Counted from the first letter of the stretch, positions 1-8,668 are shown. The stretch is 64,000 nt of DNA from an uncultured bacterium (GCA_949296355.1 CASFPS010000010.1:32825-96824); one strand, 5' to 3'. Program-made: numbers and translations. Notes: generated by a model not told the origin, from the letters alone.

Positions 1-410
1 TTGCCGATAGGGGTAAAAAGGTTATTGTAGCCGGCGGACCTGATGATAAAAACGTTATTGAGACAATTGAACGTATTGTTCCCTGCGAAAAATATATCAA
101 TATGTACGGAAAAACAAAAAACCTTAAAGAGCTTGGTGAATTAATTTCCGGAGCTGAAAAATTTTTGTGTTCAGATTCTGCACCGCTGCATGTTGCTGCT
201 GCTCTCGGGGTAAAAACTTATGCAATATTTGGTTCGACCGATGATAGAAAACTTATTCCTGCAAACGGACTGGTAATTCCTGTAAAAGCAAAAAACTGTA
301 CATGCCCTCTGCGTCCGTGTTTGTGGGAGAAGCGGCATACAACCTGCGAAACATTAGAATGCCTTCAGATAACATCAGATGATATTGTGGAAACACTGCT
401 GGCTGACTAG
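1..410 (+). CDS. Glycosyltransferase family 9 (heptosyltransferase-like), C-terminal part
   Basis: The gene is cut by the window edge. The open frame runs in phase from base 3 to the stop at 408-410, giving about 135 residues. The stretch DSAPLHVAAALGV followed by IFGST matches the C-terminal nucleotide-sugar binding part of GT9 enzymes such as the ADP-heptose:LPS heptosyltransferases, which add heptose to the LPS inner core at the cytoplasmic face of the inner membrane. A cysteine cluster (NCTCPLRPCLW) follows, as in many GT9 proteins. It converges with the MMPL exporter gene on the minus strand and overlaps it by 4 bases. The family call is sure; the acceptor sugar cannot be read. Confidence 0.8.
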   Translation, partial: ADRGKKVIVAGGPDDKNVIETIERIVPCEKYINMYGKTKNLKELGELISGAEKFLCSDSAPLHVAAALGVKTYAIFGSTDDRKLIPANGLVIPVKAKNCTCPLRPCLWEKRHTTCETLECLQITSDDIVETLLAD

Positions 411-2380
411 AGTTTGTTATTTTCACTTTTTACTATAAACAAACTCAAAATATAAGAAACGGTAATTCCGAGAAAAAGTGTAAGCCCGATTGAACTTACG
501 AGTTTAAATCCGGTAAACGAGAGGAGCAGGAATGAAAACGCGGTTGAAGCAGCGGACATAAATACCGCGTCTTTTGATTCTCCGCCGCAATTCAATCTAA
601 AAATGGAATAATCAAGACTAAAGCCTGCAATCAGAAACAGTCCGAGAATATGGAAAAGATTAAGACTTTCCCCAAACAGCGATAAAATTCCTACGGTAAA
701 TAAAATTCCGAGAACCGGTGATATGCTTATCCTGAAAGCGTTTTTTATACCATACATAAAACTCAGAAGAATAAACAAAACCGCAGGTGTGCAAGGAAGA
801 AGCATCAGACAGTCAATTCTTCTTATTTTCATCATTTTAGAAATCTCATCCGCCGGATTTAAACTCCCGTTGACCGGATTTTTTACAATTACAAATGATG
901 CGTTATCATCAAGAGAAAACTGAGATTTTAGAGGAAACTTTTCAACATCGTAAATTTTTCCCTCTGACGGCTCAAATTTTATACCCGTTTTTGACTCATA
1001 GTTTTTTAAATCCGCCTGATACAACCCGGAAGCCAGCTTTAAATTTTCTTCCTGCCTTTTTGTCGAAGAGACAAAATTCTTGAGCCCGATTGAATCCTGA
1101 ATATTCAGCGCTTCTTCTTTTTCAAGAATTTCATCAGTGTTCTTGCCCTGAATTATTAAAAATTCACTGTTTCCTGAATTGAAAACATTTTTGTAAAGGG
1201 TTTCAGCTTTTAATAAATTTTCAGGCGGAGTATAGAAGCTCTTGATATTATCGTTGAATTTTATATTAAAACTCCCTAAAGCTATTACCGCTAAAACAAC
1301 GGTAAGAATCAGTTTTTTAGGAAGTTTTATCCGCTTAAATGTATTAAAATTACTGAATCCGCCAAACATCGGAAGCACAATAAGCACAAAAAGGTATACG
1401 CCTATTAACCCGAAAGCGGTAAAAATTCCGACCTCCCGGAGCACTTCTATATTTGAAAAATACAAAAACAAAAACGCAATCACTGTCGTAAGCATTGATG
1501 AAGTCAGGCTGTTTTTAAAAACTTTGTCGTCTTTTTTAAGGAAATAATGCAGGGAATAGTCCAAACTTATCCCGATGAGCGAGGTTGAAAACACAAAAGT
1601 AAGTACGTGAAGTTTGTGGAATATAAGCGATGAAACAGAATATCCGAGAAGAAATCCAAACAGAATGCTAAGCCCGATTGGAATCAGGATTTTTATTGAG
1701 CGGAAATAGAATTTTGCAAGCAGAATAAGTGCAAGCGTTGAAATTATACAAATAAAATTAATCTCGTTATTTGATTTTGTACTCGCAAAATACGAATGAA
1801 CCGGAGTTCCTGTAAGATAAATACTTTTCCCTTCCGCCTCTTTGATTAATGTTTTTAATTCATCGTTGTTTTGAATTTTGAAATGCGAAACCGCATAATA
1901 TTTTCCCTCAAACTCTCTAATGCTGTCGTCATAGAGTCCGGCATTTGAAAGAACAAAATCAGTTGCAAAAAGATACGGGTCTTTTAGAGGCGGCGCAATA
2001 TAAATCCCGAGAGGATTGTAAAGCCCTTCCTGCGCTTCATTTTGAAGTTGTTGATATTTTTTTTCTTTAAGAAGATTTCTCTTTCTTTCTGTTAAAAAAT
2101 TCGCCGGATAGTTTCTGTAAACGTCTGCCGCATCCTGAAAATCGGTTTTCATCTGCGGGAAATCCGATTTTAATTCTTCTGCTTCTTCGGGCGTTTCGCC
2201 CTCAAAAATTACATTTACCGATTTGGAAGATATGTTTGCAAGTTTAACCAGATGTTTTTCCGTCTGCGAATTCGGGTTCACAAACGCCCCCATCAGGTCA
2301 ACCTCCACCGGTTTTGCCTTAAGAAAAGCAAAGGTAAAAAACAGTATTGAAAATATTATAAATAAAATTCTTCTAATCAT
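407..2380 (-). CDS. MMPL/RND-superfamily exporter
   Basis: The 657-residue protein has a first membrane helix at residues 5-22, a large periplasmic loop, a block of five or six helices around residues 205-375, a second loop, and a final block of helices from about residue 530. This is the two-fold RND/MMPL architecture in compact form. Proteins of this type (COG4258, predicted exporter) are encoded next to LolA-like carriers in lipid or aryl-polyene export loci. Here the start overlaps the stop of the LolA-like gene by 4 bases (ATGA), so the two are translationally coupled. The likely role is moving a lipid or lipid-linked molecule out of the inner membrane and handing it to the carrier. The substrate is unknown, and no acyl-chain biosynthesis genes are visible nearby. 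Confidence 0.75.
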   Translation of the reverse strand: MIRRILFIIFSILFFTFAFLKAKPVEVDLMGAFVNPNSQTEKHLVKLANISSKSVNVIFEGETPEEAEELKSDFPQMKTDFQDAADVYRNYPANFLTERKRNLLKEKKYQQLQNEAQEGLYNPLGIYIAPPLKDPYLFATDFVLSNAGLYDDSIREFEGKYYAVSHFKIQNNDELKTLIKEAEGKSIYLTGTPVHSYFASTKSNNEINFICIISTLALILLAKFYFRSIKILIPIGLSILFGFLLGYSVSSLIFHKLHVLTFVFSTSLIGISLDYSLHYFLKKDDKVFKNSLTSSMLTTVIAFLFLYFSNIEVLREVGIFTAFGLIGVYLFVLIVLPMFGGFSNFNTFKRIKLPKKLILTVVLAVIALGSFNIKFNDNIKSFYTPPENLLKAETLYKNVFNSGNSEFLIIQGKNTDEILEKEEALNIQDSIGLKNFVSSTKRQEENLKLASGLYQADLKNYESKTGIKFEPSEGKIYDVEKFPLKSQFSLDDNASFVIVKNPVNGSLNPADEISKMMKIRRIDCLMLLPCTPAVLFILLSFMYGIKNAFRISISPVLGILFTVGILSLFGESLNLFHILGLFLIAGFSLDYSIFRLNCGGESKDAVFMSAASTAFSFLLLSFTGFKLVSSIGLTLFLGITVSYILSLFIVKSENNKL

Positions 2381-2913
2381 TGAAACCTGATTTTTGTTTC
2401 TGTCTTATCGCAGGCTAAAATAATTATTTGCTCTACTTTAGAGCCCGCCCCCTTTATCTCTATTGATTTTAAATAATTATAAGCCTTTGAATCCGTCTTT
2501 GGAAGAAGGGCTAAATCCCAATTTTTCCCGTCGCCTTCAAAAAAGAAGCGGAAATCTTTTTCAAGCTTTGAATACGATTTGTTTGAAATAGCTGTAATTA
2601 CATTATTTATCTGCCTGTAATCTTTTGAGTTATAAGAAGTCGTGCTCTTTATCGGATAAGTTGTATAAAAAGTTACGCCCTTATCTTTTTCAAACTCAAA
2701 ATCACCCGAGGATTTTAGCATCATACCCGAAACAATTTTTTCCTGATAGAATTTACACTTTGTACTCTCTAATGCCGGAAGTTTTTTTGAAATTTCTTCC
2801 AGCTTCATCTCGTGGTCAAAAACGGCTGCATTTACGGATATTGACAGAGAAAATATTGTTAAGATGGTGAATAGTGAATAGTGAGTAGTGAGTAGTGAAT
2901 TTTTTATTTTCAT
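2377..2913 (-). CDS. LolA-like periplasmic (lipo)lipid carrier
   Basis: The product is 178 residues long from the ATG at 2911-2913, which follows an AGGA element; an upstream frame extension to 2946 is less likely. It has a signal peptide ending near VNA-A and then a LolA-type fold region: an N-terminal KxxEISKKLPALESTKCKFYQ stretch, then alternating beta segments. LolA family proteins carry lipoproteins or lipids across the periplasm. Together with the MMPL exporter it forms a two-gene operon. The signal-peptide codons at 2866-2899 are made of the same 7-base tandem repeat (GTGAATA) found in intergenic regions of this window, so part of the leader peptide derives from a repeat. It is probably not the housekeeping LolA, because it is short and is paired with an exporter. 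Confidence 0.65.
   Translation of the reverse strand: MKIKNSLLTTHYSLFTILTIFSLSISVNAAVFDHEMKLEEISKKLPALESTKCKFYQEKIVSGMMLKSSGDFEFEKDKGVTFYTTYPIKSTTSYNSKDYRQINNVITAISNKSYSKLEKDFRFFFEGDGKNWDLALLPKTDSKAYNYLKSIEIKGAGSKVEQIIILACDKTETKIRFQ
2866..2899. repeat. 7-bp tandem repeat array inside lolA-like gene
   Basis: About five units of GTGAATA/GTGAGTA lie within the signal-peptide region of the LolA-like gene and run into a T-rich stretch. The same array type occurs at 12371, 31053, 43251, 43339 and 52867. Confidence 0.8.
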
Positions 2914-3000
2914 TATTTTTCCTGTTGAATTATTGTTTAATATCAATATATTTTATCATACATTTAACATCTGTTCACTAATCAAAAAACATTTAACTCC

Positions 3001-3033
3001 ATAAAAAAAAAGCCGTTTCTTTAGAGAACGGCT
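3001..3033 (-). terminator. Intrinsic terminator of the small-RNA candidate
   Basis: On the minus strand AGCCGTT pairs with AACGGCT around a short loop and is followed by a run of nine or more T. The + strand has no T run, so it acts on minus-strand transcription only. Confidence 0.8.
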
Positions 3034-3140
3034 ACCAGACTTGGGGAGGAGGTATGAAAAACCTCTATCGGTTTTCCATACTAAGCTTATCGGCTGATTT
3101 TTATTTTTCTTGAGTATTTTTGAATAAATCTCATACATTT
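3001..3140 (-). ncRNA. Candidate small structured RNA
   Basis: Read on the minus strand, the segment holds a hairpin (arms TATGGAAAACC and GGTTTTTCATA with one G-U pair, 3053-3080), then a CCTCCTCCCC stretch, and ends in a perfect intrinsic terminator at 3001-3033. It lies between divergent lolA and dnaB and is not part of either. A 60-codon frame here (2956-3138) reads through the terminator and has no similarity I recognise, so a non-coding RNA is the better reading. The 5' end is not defined. No known RNA family was recognised. Confidence 0.4.
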
Positions 3141-3228
3141 GCAGGAGTAAAAATTATTAAATTTTTGTAAAAAAGAATTGAATAAGTTTATTATTACTGT
3201 TAATCTAATTAAATGGAGGAGATATGTT

Positions 3229-4626
3229 ATGCCGGCATCACTAGCAAGCAGTAATAAAAAAAGACAAACAGAAGACTTATCACAGTTAATGCCTCAAAAT
3301 ATTGATGCAGAAGAAGCAATTCTCGGGGCAATACTTGTCAGTCCGGCGTGTATGAACAAAGTTGTAGAGCATCTTAAGCCGGAATCTTTTTACAAGCCGG
3401 CGCATAGATATGTTTATGAAGCCATGCTCCAGTTATATAACGGGGAGGATAAGATTGATATTGTTTCAGTTTCTGATATTTTAAATATTAACCAGAAGCT
3501 GGAATTGGTCGGCGGAAGAGCGTTTATAAATGATTTGAGTTATAAAACAATAACAACCGCTAACGTTGAATATTATGCAAAAATCGTTCAGGAAAAAGCT
3601 ATCAAGCGTTCACTTATTAATGCCGGCTCAGAAATTGTATCCTCAGGTTACGACTTAAATCCGATAGAAGAGTCACTTGAGCAGGCGGAAAAGCTTATTT
3701 TTGATATAGCTTCACAAAAAGCGTCGCAGGCTCTTGCTCCTATTAAAGACCTTGTTTACGATACTTATGCGGAAATAGAAGAAAGATATAATAACAAAGG
3801 ACAGTTGACCGGTGTTCCGACGAATTTTTATGATTTAGACACAATGATGAACGGGCTGCAAAAGTCGGATTTGATTATTCTTGCGGCACGTCCCGCAATG
3901 GGTAAAACCGCTTTTGCGCTTAATATTGCCCAGAATGTTGCCTTGAAGGCTAACACACCTGTTGCAATATTTTCTTTAGAAATGTCAAAGAAGCAGCTTG
4001 TACAGCGTTTGTTGTGTTCGGAAGCAGAAGTTGACACCCAGAGGCTTAAAACAGGCAACATGCAGGCAAAAGACTGGGAAAAACTTGCCGTTGCAATGAA
4101 CAGTTTTTCGGAAGCTCCTATCTATATTGATGATACTGCAGGATGTACAATTACTGACTTGAGAGCCAAGTGCAGAAGGCTTGCCATGGCTGAAAAAAAT
4201 CTCGGGTTGATTGTAATTGACTATTTACAGTTGATTGAAGGAACGGGAAGAGAAGACAGAATGCAGCAGATTTCAAGCATCTCAAGAGGTTTGAAGATTC
4301 TTGCTAAAGAACTCAATGTTCCGATAATTGCGCTGTCTCAATTATCCCGTGCGGTAGAGAGCAGAACAGACAAGCGCCCGATGCTTTCAGATTTGAGAGA
4401 ATCCGGTTCCATTGAGCAGGATGCTGATATTGTAATGTTCATTTACCGTGATGAGTATTACAAAAACGCAAATGATGACGAAGAACAGGCAGAAAAAGCG
4501 GCAAACAAGGGTGAAGCGGAAATTATTATTGCAAAACACAGAAACGGACCTGTCGGAACAGTAAAACTCCTGTTTCAGGGCAGTATTACAAAATTCAAAA
4601 ATCCTATTAAAACGGATGTGTTTTAA
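3229..4626 (+). CDS. dnaB: Replicative DNA helicase DnaB
   Basis: This is the 465-residue hexameric helicase that unwinds DNA at the replication fork. The start at 3229 is chosen because a GGAGGA site ends 8 bases upstream; the open frame extends 51 bases further without a ribosome site. The N-terminal DnaB domain begins at about residue 22 (MPQNIDAEEAILGAIL). The RecA-like domain carries Walker A ARPAMGKTAF near residue 220, FSLEMS after it, Walker B LIVIDYLQLI near residue 328, and the LSQLSRAVE and DLRESGSIEQDAD motifs at the C-terminal end. The coding sequence has no intein, unlike some cyanobacterial dnaB genes. The next gene, mntP, is separated by a long hairpin. Confidence 0.97.
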   Translation: MPASLASSNKKRQTEDLSQLMPQNIDAEEAILGAILVSPACMNKVVEHLKPESFYKPAHRYVYEAMLQLYNGEDKIDIVSVSDILNINQKLELVGGRAFINDLSYKTITTANVEYYAKIVQEKAIKRSLINAGSEIVSSGYDLNPIEESLEQAEKLIFDIASQKASQALAPIKDLVYDTYAEIEERYNNKGQLTGVPTNFYDLDTMMNGLQKSDLIILAARPAMGKTAFALNIAQNVALKANTPVAIFSLEMSKKQLVQRLLCSEAEVDTQRLKTGNMQAKDWEKLAVAMNSFSEAPIYIDDTAGCTITDLRAKCRRLAMAEKNLGLIVIDYLQLIEGTGREDRMQQISSISRGLKILAKELNVPIIALSQLSRAVESRTDKRPMLSDLRESGSIEQDADIVMFIYRDEYYKNANDDEEQAEKAANKGEAEIIIAKHRNGPVGTVKLLFQGSITKFKNPIKTDVF

Positions 4627-4629
4627 AAA

Positions 4630-4730
4630 GTTGAGAAGAGGATAAGTTTAGCAGTTTAGAAGAACATTAAAAATTATGGTGCTTAATTTTTATAATTCCT
4701 TCTCAACTTCTAAACTGCTAAACCGCTAAA
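4630..4730. repeat. Long inverted repeat between dnaB and mntP
   Basis: Perfect 16-base arms at 4647-4662 and 4707-4722 enclose a second hairpin (TAAAAATTA/TAATTTTTA). The outer sequence GTTGAGAAG at 4630 is matched by CTTCTCAAC near 4699. The right arm is an imperfect 9-base tandem (CTAAACTGC). A related tandem lies near 39905-39935. There is no T run, so it is not a standard terminator. Confidence 0.75.
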
Positions 4731-4746
4731 CTAAAAGGAGCTCACA

Positions 4747-5286
4747 TTGTCTTATATTTCAATAATCCTACTCGCTATAGCTTTATCAATCGACGCGTGC
4801 GTTGTATCTTTCTCGTACGGGTTAATCTTTACTGAAAAAAGATTGAAAAATGCCATGCTCCTTGCCTGCTGTACCGGCTTTTTTCAGGGAATCATGCCGG
4901 CAGCCGGATATTTTCTCACCGGATTTGTAAAATCATATATCGAACCGTTTTCCGGCTGGATAGTATGTTTAATATTTACTTACCTCGGGGTTAAATTTAT
5001 TATTGAAGCGTTTGAGAAGGAAAAAACCAGGCAGCTTTGCATTGACTTAAAATGTCTGCTTCTGGTCGGAATTGCAACAAGTATAGACGCGTTTTCCGCC
5101 GGAATTTCACTTTCGCTTTTCGGAAATCGGATTTTAAAACCTGCTCTTCTTATAGCTTTTGTGACTTTTGTAAATTCTTCTCTCGGCTTTTTCTTCGGGG
5201 GAAAACTAAAACACCTGCCGACAAAGGGGCTTGAAATTGCAGCGGGAATACTTCTGATAATACTGGGGTTAAAGGCTCTCATATAA
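4747..5286 (+). CDS. mntP: MntP-type manganese efflux pump
   Basis: The 179-residue membrane protein has six predicted helices in two similar halves. Each half carries the SIDA motif (ALSIDACVVS near residue 14, TSIDAFSAGIS near residue 112), typical of MntP (YebN). These proteins export Mn2+ from the cytoplasm. The start is TTG, set 6 bases after an AAGGAG site at 4735-4740. No ATG is available in a better position. I did not see a yybP-ykoY manganese riboswitch upstream; the 5' region is the inverted repeat described separately. Confidence 0.88.
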   Translation: MSYISIILLAIALSIDACVVSFSYGLIFTEKRLKNAMLLACCTGFFQGIMPAAGYFLTGFVKSYIEPFSGWIVCLIFTYLGVKFIIEAFEKEKTRQLCIDLKCLLLVGIATSIDAFSAGISLSLFGNRILKPALLIAFVTFVNSSLGFFFGGKLKHLPTKGLEIAAGILLIILGLKALI

Positions 5287-5316
5287 AATTTCTGGTATTT
5301 ATTATATAATAATTTT

Positions 5317-6435
5317 ATGAAAAATATTATTTTTATATTTGGAACACGTCCGGAAATTATAAAGCTTGCGCCTGTTATTCTTGAGATGAAAAAATATCCG
5401 CAGGATTATAATGTTATTATATGTAATACAGAGCAGCAAAAAGAGCTTTCTAATCAAACCCTTGCCTACTTCGGATTAAAGGCTGATGTTAATCTTGACT
5501 GCATGAGAGAAAATCAGTCATTATCATCTGTTCAGGCTCGAATTTTAACGAGTTTAGACAAAGTTTTTTCAGAAAATAAAATTGATGCTGCAATTGTTCA
5601 GGGTGATACAATGACTGTACTTTGCGGCGCTTTGACAGCTTTTTATCATAAAATCCCGGTTTTTCACGTAGAAGCCGGATTAAGGTCATATGATATTTAT
5701 GAACCGTTTCCGGAAGAGGTTATGCGCCAGATGACTTCAAGGGTTGCAGCGCTTCATTTTGCGCCTACGGGAGTGAACAGAGAAGCCCTGTTAAAAGAAA
5801 ATATCGATTCAGATAAAATTCACGTTGTAGGAAACACTGTTATTGACGCCCTTTTCTGCCTTTCGGATGAAGTTATTGAACAGTCGAGAAAATTTTATGC
5901 GGAAAAGGGGATTCCGATTGATGATAAGCTGGTATTGATTACAGCGCATAGAAGAGAAAACCACGGAGAAAGAATCGACAGAATTATAGAAGCTATTTCT
6001 CATCTTGCTGAAAAATATTCTGACCACACATTTGTAATTCCGGTTCACCCGAATCCTAACGTAAAAAACAAAATACACGAAAGATTAGGGCATTTCGACA
6101 ACATCCATTTATTAACTCCGCTTGACTATCCGTATCTTGTATATTTAATGAAGCATGCAAAACTAATTCTTACAGATTCCGGCGGAATTCAGGAAGAAGC
6201 GCCTTCTTTTGCCTGCCCTACTCTTGTTATGAGGTATGAAACAGAAAGAAAAGAAGGAATTGAAGCCGGAGTATCAAGGCTTGTAGGAGCGGATTACAAA
6301 AAAATAGTTGAAGAAAGTGAAAAGATACTTTCTTCTTCTAAAGATTTAACAAGACTCAAAGCCCAAAACCCTTACGGAGACGGTAACGCTTCAAAAAGAA
6401 TTGTCGGGATTATAAAAGATTTTTTTAGTAAATAG
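5317..6435 (+). CDS. wecB: UDP-N-acetylglucosamine 2-epimerase (non-hydrolysing)
   Basis: The enzyme interconverts UDP-GlcNAc and UDP-ManNAc for cell-surface polysaccharide. The 372 residues match the family throughout: GTRPEIIKLAPVI at the N-terminus, VQGDTMT, FHVEAGLRS, PFPEEVMRQM, VGNTVIDAL, TAHRRENHG, and TDSGGIQEEAPSF with RYETERKEG at the C-terminal nucleotide-binding part. It stands alone between mntP and a convergent Fe-S protein gene whose 3' end it overlaps by 11 bases. There is no Shine-Dalgarno sequence; a TATAAT at 5305-5310 ends 6 bases before the ATG, so the mRNA may be leaderless. Confidence 0.95.
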   Translation: MKNIIFIFGTRPEIIKLAPVILEMKKYPQDYNVIICNTEQQKELSNQTLAYFGLKADVNLDCMRENQSLSSVQARILTSLDKVFSENKIDAAIVQGDTMTVLCGALTAFYHKIPVFHVEAGLRSYDIYEPFPEEVMRQMTSRVAALHFAPTGVNREALLKENIDSDKIHVVGNTVIDALFCLSDEVIEQSRKFYAEKGIPIDDKLVLITAHRRENHGERIDRIIEAISHLAEKYSDHTFVIPVHPNPNVKNKIHERLGHFDNIHLLTPLDYPYLVYLMKHAKLILTDSGGIQEEAPSFACPTLVMRYETERKEGIEAGVSRLVGADYKKIVEESEKILSSSKDLTRLKAQNPYGDGNASKRIVGIIKDFFSK

Positions 6436-7468
6436 AATTCTTTCCGAGAAACTCCGCAAAATCCATAACTTTGTATCTGCCAAAAGAATACAAACCCAGT
6501 GCTGCTTCGCAGCCGAGGCAGGAGGTTAAAACTATTTTAGCGCCGGATTTTACAATATCCCTATGTTTACTTTTGAATACTTGAGACATAATTTTGTACT
6601 CTGTTATTTTAGAAATTCCGTTTAGACCGCAGCATTTGTCATAATTATCCATCTCGACATATTCAAGGTTTTCCGTATTATTCAAAATCCATTCAATATC
6701 GTCATAATTCTCAATATTGCAAGGCTTATGGAAAGTCACCCGGAATTTTTTCTTAAGCTTTGGCTTTAAATCATTTTCCCTTATGTATTCAAAAATATTT
6801 CTGATATTTAAACCCTCAATCTTGTAGCCTTTGAGTGTTTTTTCGCAGCTTGCGCAGGTTGTTACGATATCTTTAATATCGTATCTTTTTATAATATCTT
6901 CAAAACTTTTTTTGTAACTTTCGTAAGAATTCTTGTCCCCTCGTACATAAAAAGGTATTCCGCAGCATTGAAAATCAGGGGTTATAACCTCTACCCCGCA
7001 GGAATTAAGGATTTTTATAACAGATTTACTGCCTTTTATTTTTCCGCTGCAGCCGCCAAAATAAATTACTTTTCTGGTAAATGTTTTGCTTTTATATTTA
7101 CGCTTAAATAGACTTAAGAGTTTTAGACCTAAACCAAAAATAAAAAATTTCTGGATAAATGATATAAATTTTTCCCGCCTGCTTCCGGCAAAATATTCAG
7201 CCTTAGCCGAAGCTATAATATCAACAACATCAATTCCGCTCGGACAGAATTTTGAACAAGCGCCGCATTTGAGGCACAAATCCAGATAGCGGTTTATTGT
7301 CCTTGACATTTTTAAATCGCCTTTTATCAGACCTTTCAGCATAATAAACTGCCCGCGCGATACTGTGCAGTCGTTACCGGTAATTTTATAAATCGGACAA
7401 ACCGACTGGCAAATCCCGCATTTAGAGCAGGAGTGGATTTCTTCTTTATACTCAGCTAATGATTTCAT
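6425..7468 (-). CDS. Fe-S oxidoreductase, GlcF/GlpC-like (two CCG domains)
   Basis: The 347-residue protein has two ferredoxin-type 4Fe-4S motifs at the N-terminus (CSKCGICQSVCP and CLKCGACSKFCP) and two cysteine-rich CCG domains (CCGIP and CCGLNG, with CASCEK and CLGCEA). This is the arrangement of the iron-sulfur subunit of glycolate or lactate oxidases and of anaerobic glycerol-3-phosphate dehydrogenase. The flavin subunit that should accompany it is not in the neighbourhood, so the electron donor is unknown. A TTTACT-N17-TAAAAT promoter at 7476-7504 ends 7 bases before the ATG, again pointing to a leaderless message. Confidence 0.8.
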   Translation of the reverse strand: MKSLAEYKEEIHSCSKCGICQSVCPIYKITGNDCTVSRGQFIMLKGLIKGDLKMSRTINRYLDLCLKCGACSKFCPSGIDVVDIIASAKAEYFAGSRREKFISFIQKFFIFGLGLKLLSLFKRKYKSKTFTRKVIYFGGCSGKIKGSKSVIKILNSCGVEVITPDFQCCGIPFYVRGDKNSYESYKKSFEDIIKRYDIKDIVTTCASCEKTLKGYKIEGLNIRNIFEYIRENDLKPKLKKKFRVTFHKPCNIENYDDIEWILNNTENLEYVEMDNYDKCCGLNGISKITEYKIMSQVFKSKHRDIVKSGAKIVLTSCLGCEAALGLYSFGRYKVMDFAEFLGKNSIY

Positions 7469-7475
7469 AATTATT

Positions 7476-7504
7476 ATTTTAAAGCAAATAATTTTTGTAG
7501 TAAA
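7476..7504 (-). promoter_or_regulatory. Sigma-70-type promoter of the Fe-S oxidoreductase gene
   Basis: TTTACT and TAAAAT are separated by 17 bases on the minus strand. The -10 element ends 7 bases before the ATG at 7468. Confidence 0.55.
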
Positions 7505-7519
7505 ATGACTATAAAAGTT

Positions 7520-7620
7520 AATGTCGGGTTAGTAAACCCGACCTACATTGAAAAATTGAAAAGCAAGGCAGGTATTTGCCCCCCTTGCGGGGGAAATGTC
7601 CGAAGGACAAAGGGGGGTAA
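7520..7620. repeat. Two palindromic repeat units upstream of kdsD
   Basis: A GTCGGGTTAGTAAACCCGAC palindrome with a CCTACA tail near 7522-7546 is followed by a C-rich/G-rich hairpin (CCCCCCTTGCGGGGG to AAAGGGGGG, 7579-7617). Both belong to dispersed families in this window. Confidence 0.75.
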
Positions 7621-7681
7621 AATAAAATTGATAATGATACTGATGTCAACCGATAAGAATGGTTAAAAAAAGGAGTATAAA

Positions 7682-8668
7682 ATGTCTGCAACAATCCAAC
7701 AATCCCAAAAAGAATTAGACAGGCTTTCTGCCATAAGAACGATTGATTCTGAAATCAAAGCAATTGAAGAATTAAAACATTCGCTTGATGCAGACAGCCT
7801 TACACAAGCTCTTGATTTCATGCAGAATTCTAAAGGCAGAATAATAATTACCGGCATGGGAAAATCAGGTCATATCGGTAAAAAAATTGCAGCCTCGCTT
7901 GCATCAACCGGAACACCGTCATTTTTTGTACATCCGGCAGAAGCAAGCCACGGTGATTTAGGCATGATAACAGAGGATGATGTTGTAATTGCAATTTCAA
8001 ACAGTGGTGAATCAAGAGAGTTAATAGATATTTTAAATTATTGCAAGCGTTTTGGGATAACCCTTATTGCAATAACCAAGAATCCTCAAAGCTCGCTTGC
8101 TAAAGCAGGAGATGTTGTTCTTGTTCTTCCGAATAACGGCGAAGCCTGTCCTCTCGGGTTAGCCCCGACAAGTTCAACAACTGCAACGCTTGTTCTCGGA
8201 GACATACTTACAATAGGAATGCTGGAAAGAAAAGGCTTCTCAAAAGAGGACTTTAACGACAGACACCCGGGCGGAAAACTCGGTGCTATTCTTAAGCGTG
8301 TATCAGACCTTATGCATACAGGACAGGAAATGCCTCTGCTGGATGAAAATTCCAACATGCAGGCTGTACTTTTAGAAATGACTTCAAAACGCTTAGGCTG
8401 CGTGGGATTTATTAACTCTCAAACGGGAGATTTAACCGGAATCCTGACAGACGGTGACTTGAGAAGATGCCTGTCATCTAAAATACTTGAAGAAAAAGCT
8501 GTTGATTTGATGACCAGAAATCCTAAGACGATTTCACCAAACGCAATGACAGCGGAAGCTTTAAAAATTATGCACGATAAAAAGATTACAAACCTCTTTG
8601 TTGTTGAAAACAACAAGCCTGTTGGGGTTATCCACATTCACGATTTGCTCAATAACGGGGTTGCATAA
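7682..8668 (+). CDS. kdsD: Arabinose-5-phosphate isomerase
   Basis: The enzyme converts ribulose-5-phosphate to arabinose-5-phosphate, the first committed step to KDO for LPS. The 328 residues contain an N-terminal sugar isomerase (SIS) domain with TGMGKSGHIGKKIAASLASTG, HPAEASHGDLGM, AISNSGES and NDRHPGGKLG. Two CBS domains follow from about residue 205. A GGAG site precedes the ATG. The stop overlaps the start of the CDF transporter gene by one base, so the two are co-transcribed. With the GT9 gene at the window start it supports an LPS-bearing outer membrane. Confidence 0.95.
   Translation: MSATIQQSQKELDRLSAIRTIDSEIKAIEELKHSLDADSLTQALDFMQNSKGRIIITGMGKSGHIGKKIAASLASTGTPSFFVHPAEASHGDLGMITEDDVVIAISNSGESRELIDILNYCKRFGITLIAITKNPQSSLAKAGDVVLVLPNNGEACPLGLAPTSSTTATLVLGDILTIGMLERKGFSKEDFNDRHPGGKLGAILKRVSDLMHTGQEMPLLDENSNMQAVLLEMTSKRLGCVGFINSQTGDLTGILTDGDLRRCLSSKILEEKAVDLMTRNPKTISPNAMTAEALKIMHDKKITNLFVVENNKPVGVIHIHDLLNNGVA

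Noticed and set aside
2956..3138. 60-codon open frame on the minus strand
   Set aside because: It reads through a perfect intrinsic terminator and has no ribosome site; a small RNA explains the segment better.
4627..4746. yybP-ykoY manganese riboswitch before mntP
   Set aside because: The leader is a simple long hairpin made of tandem units and lacks the conserved loops of this class.
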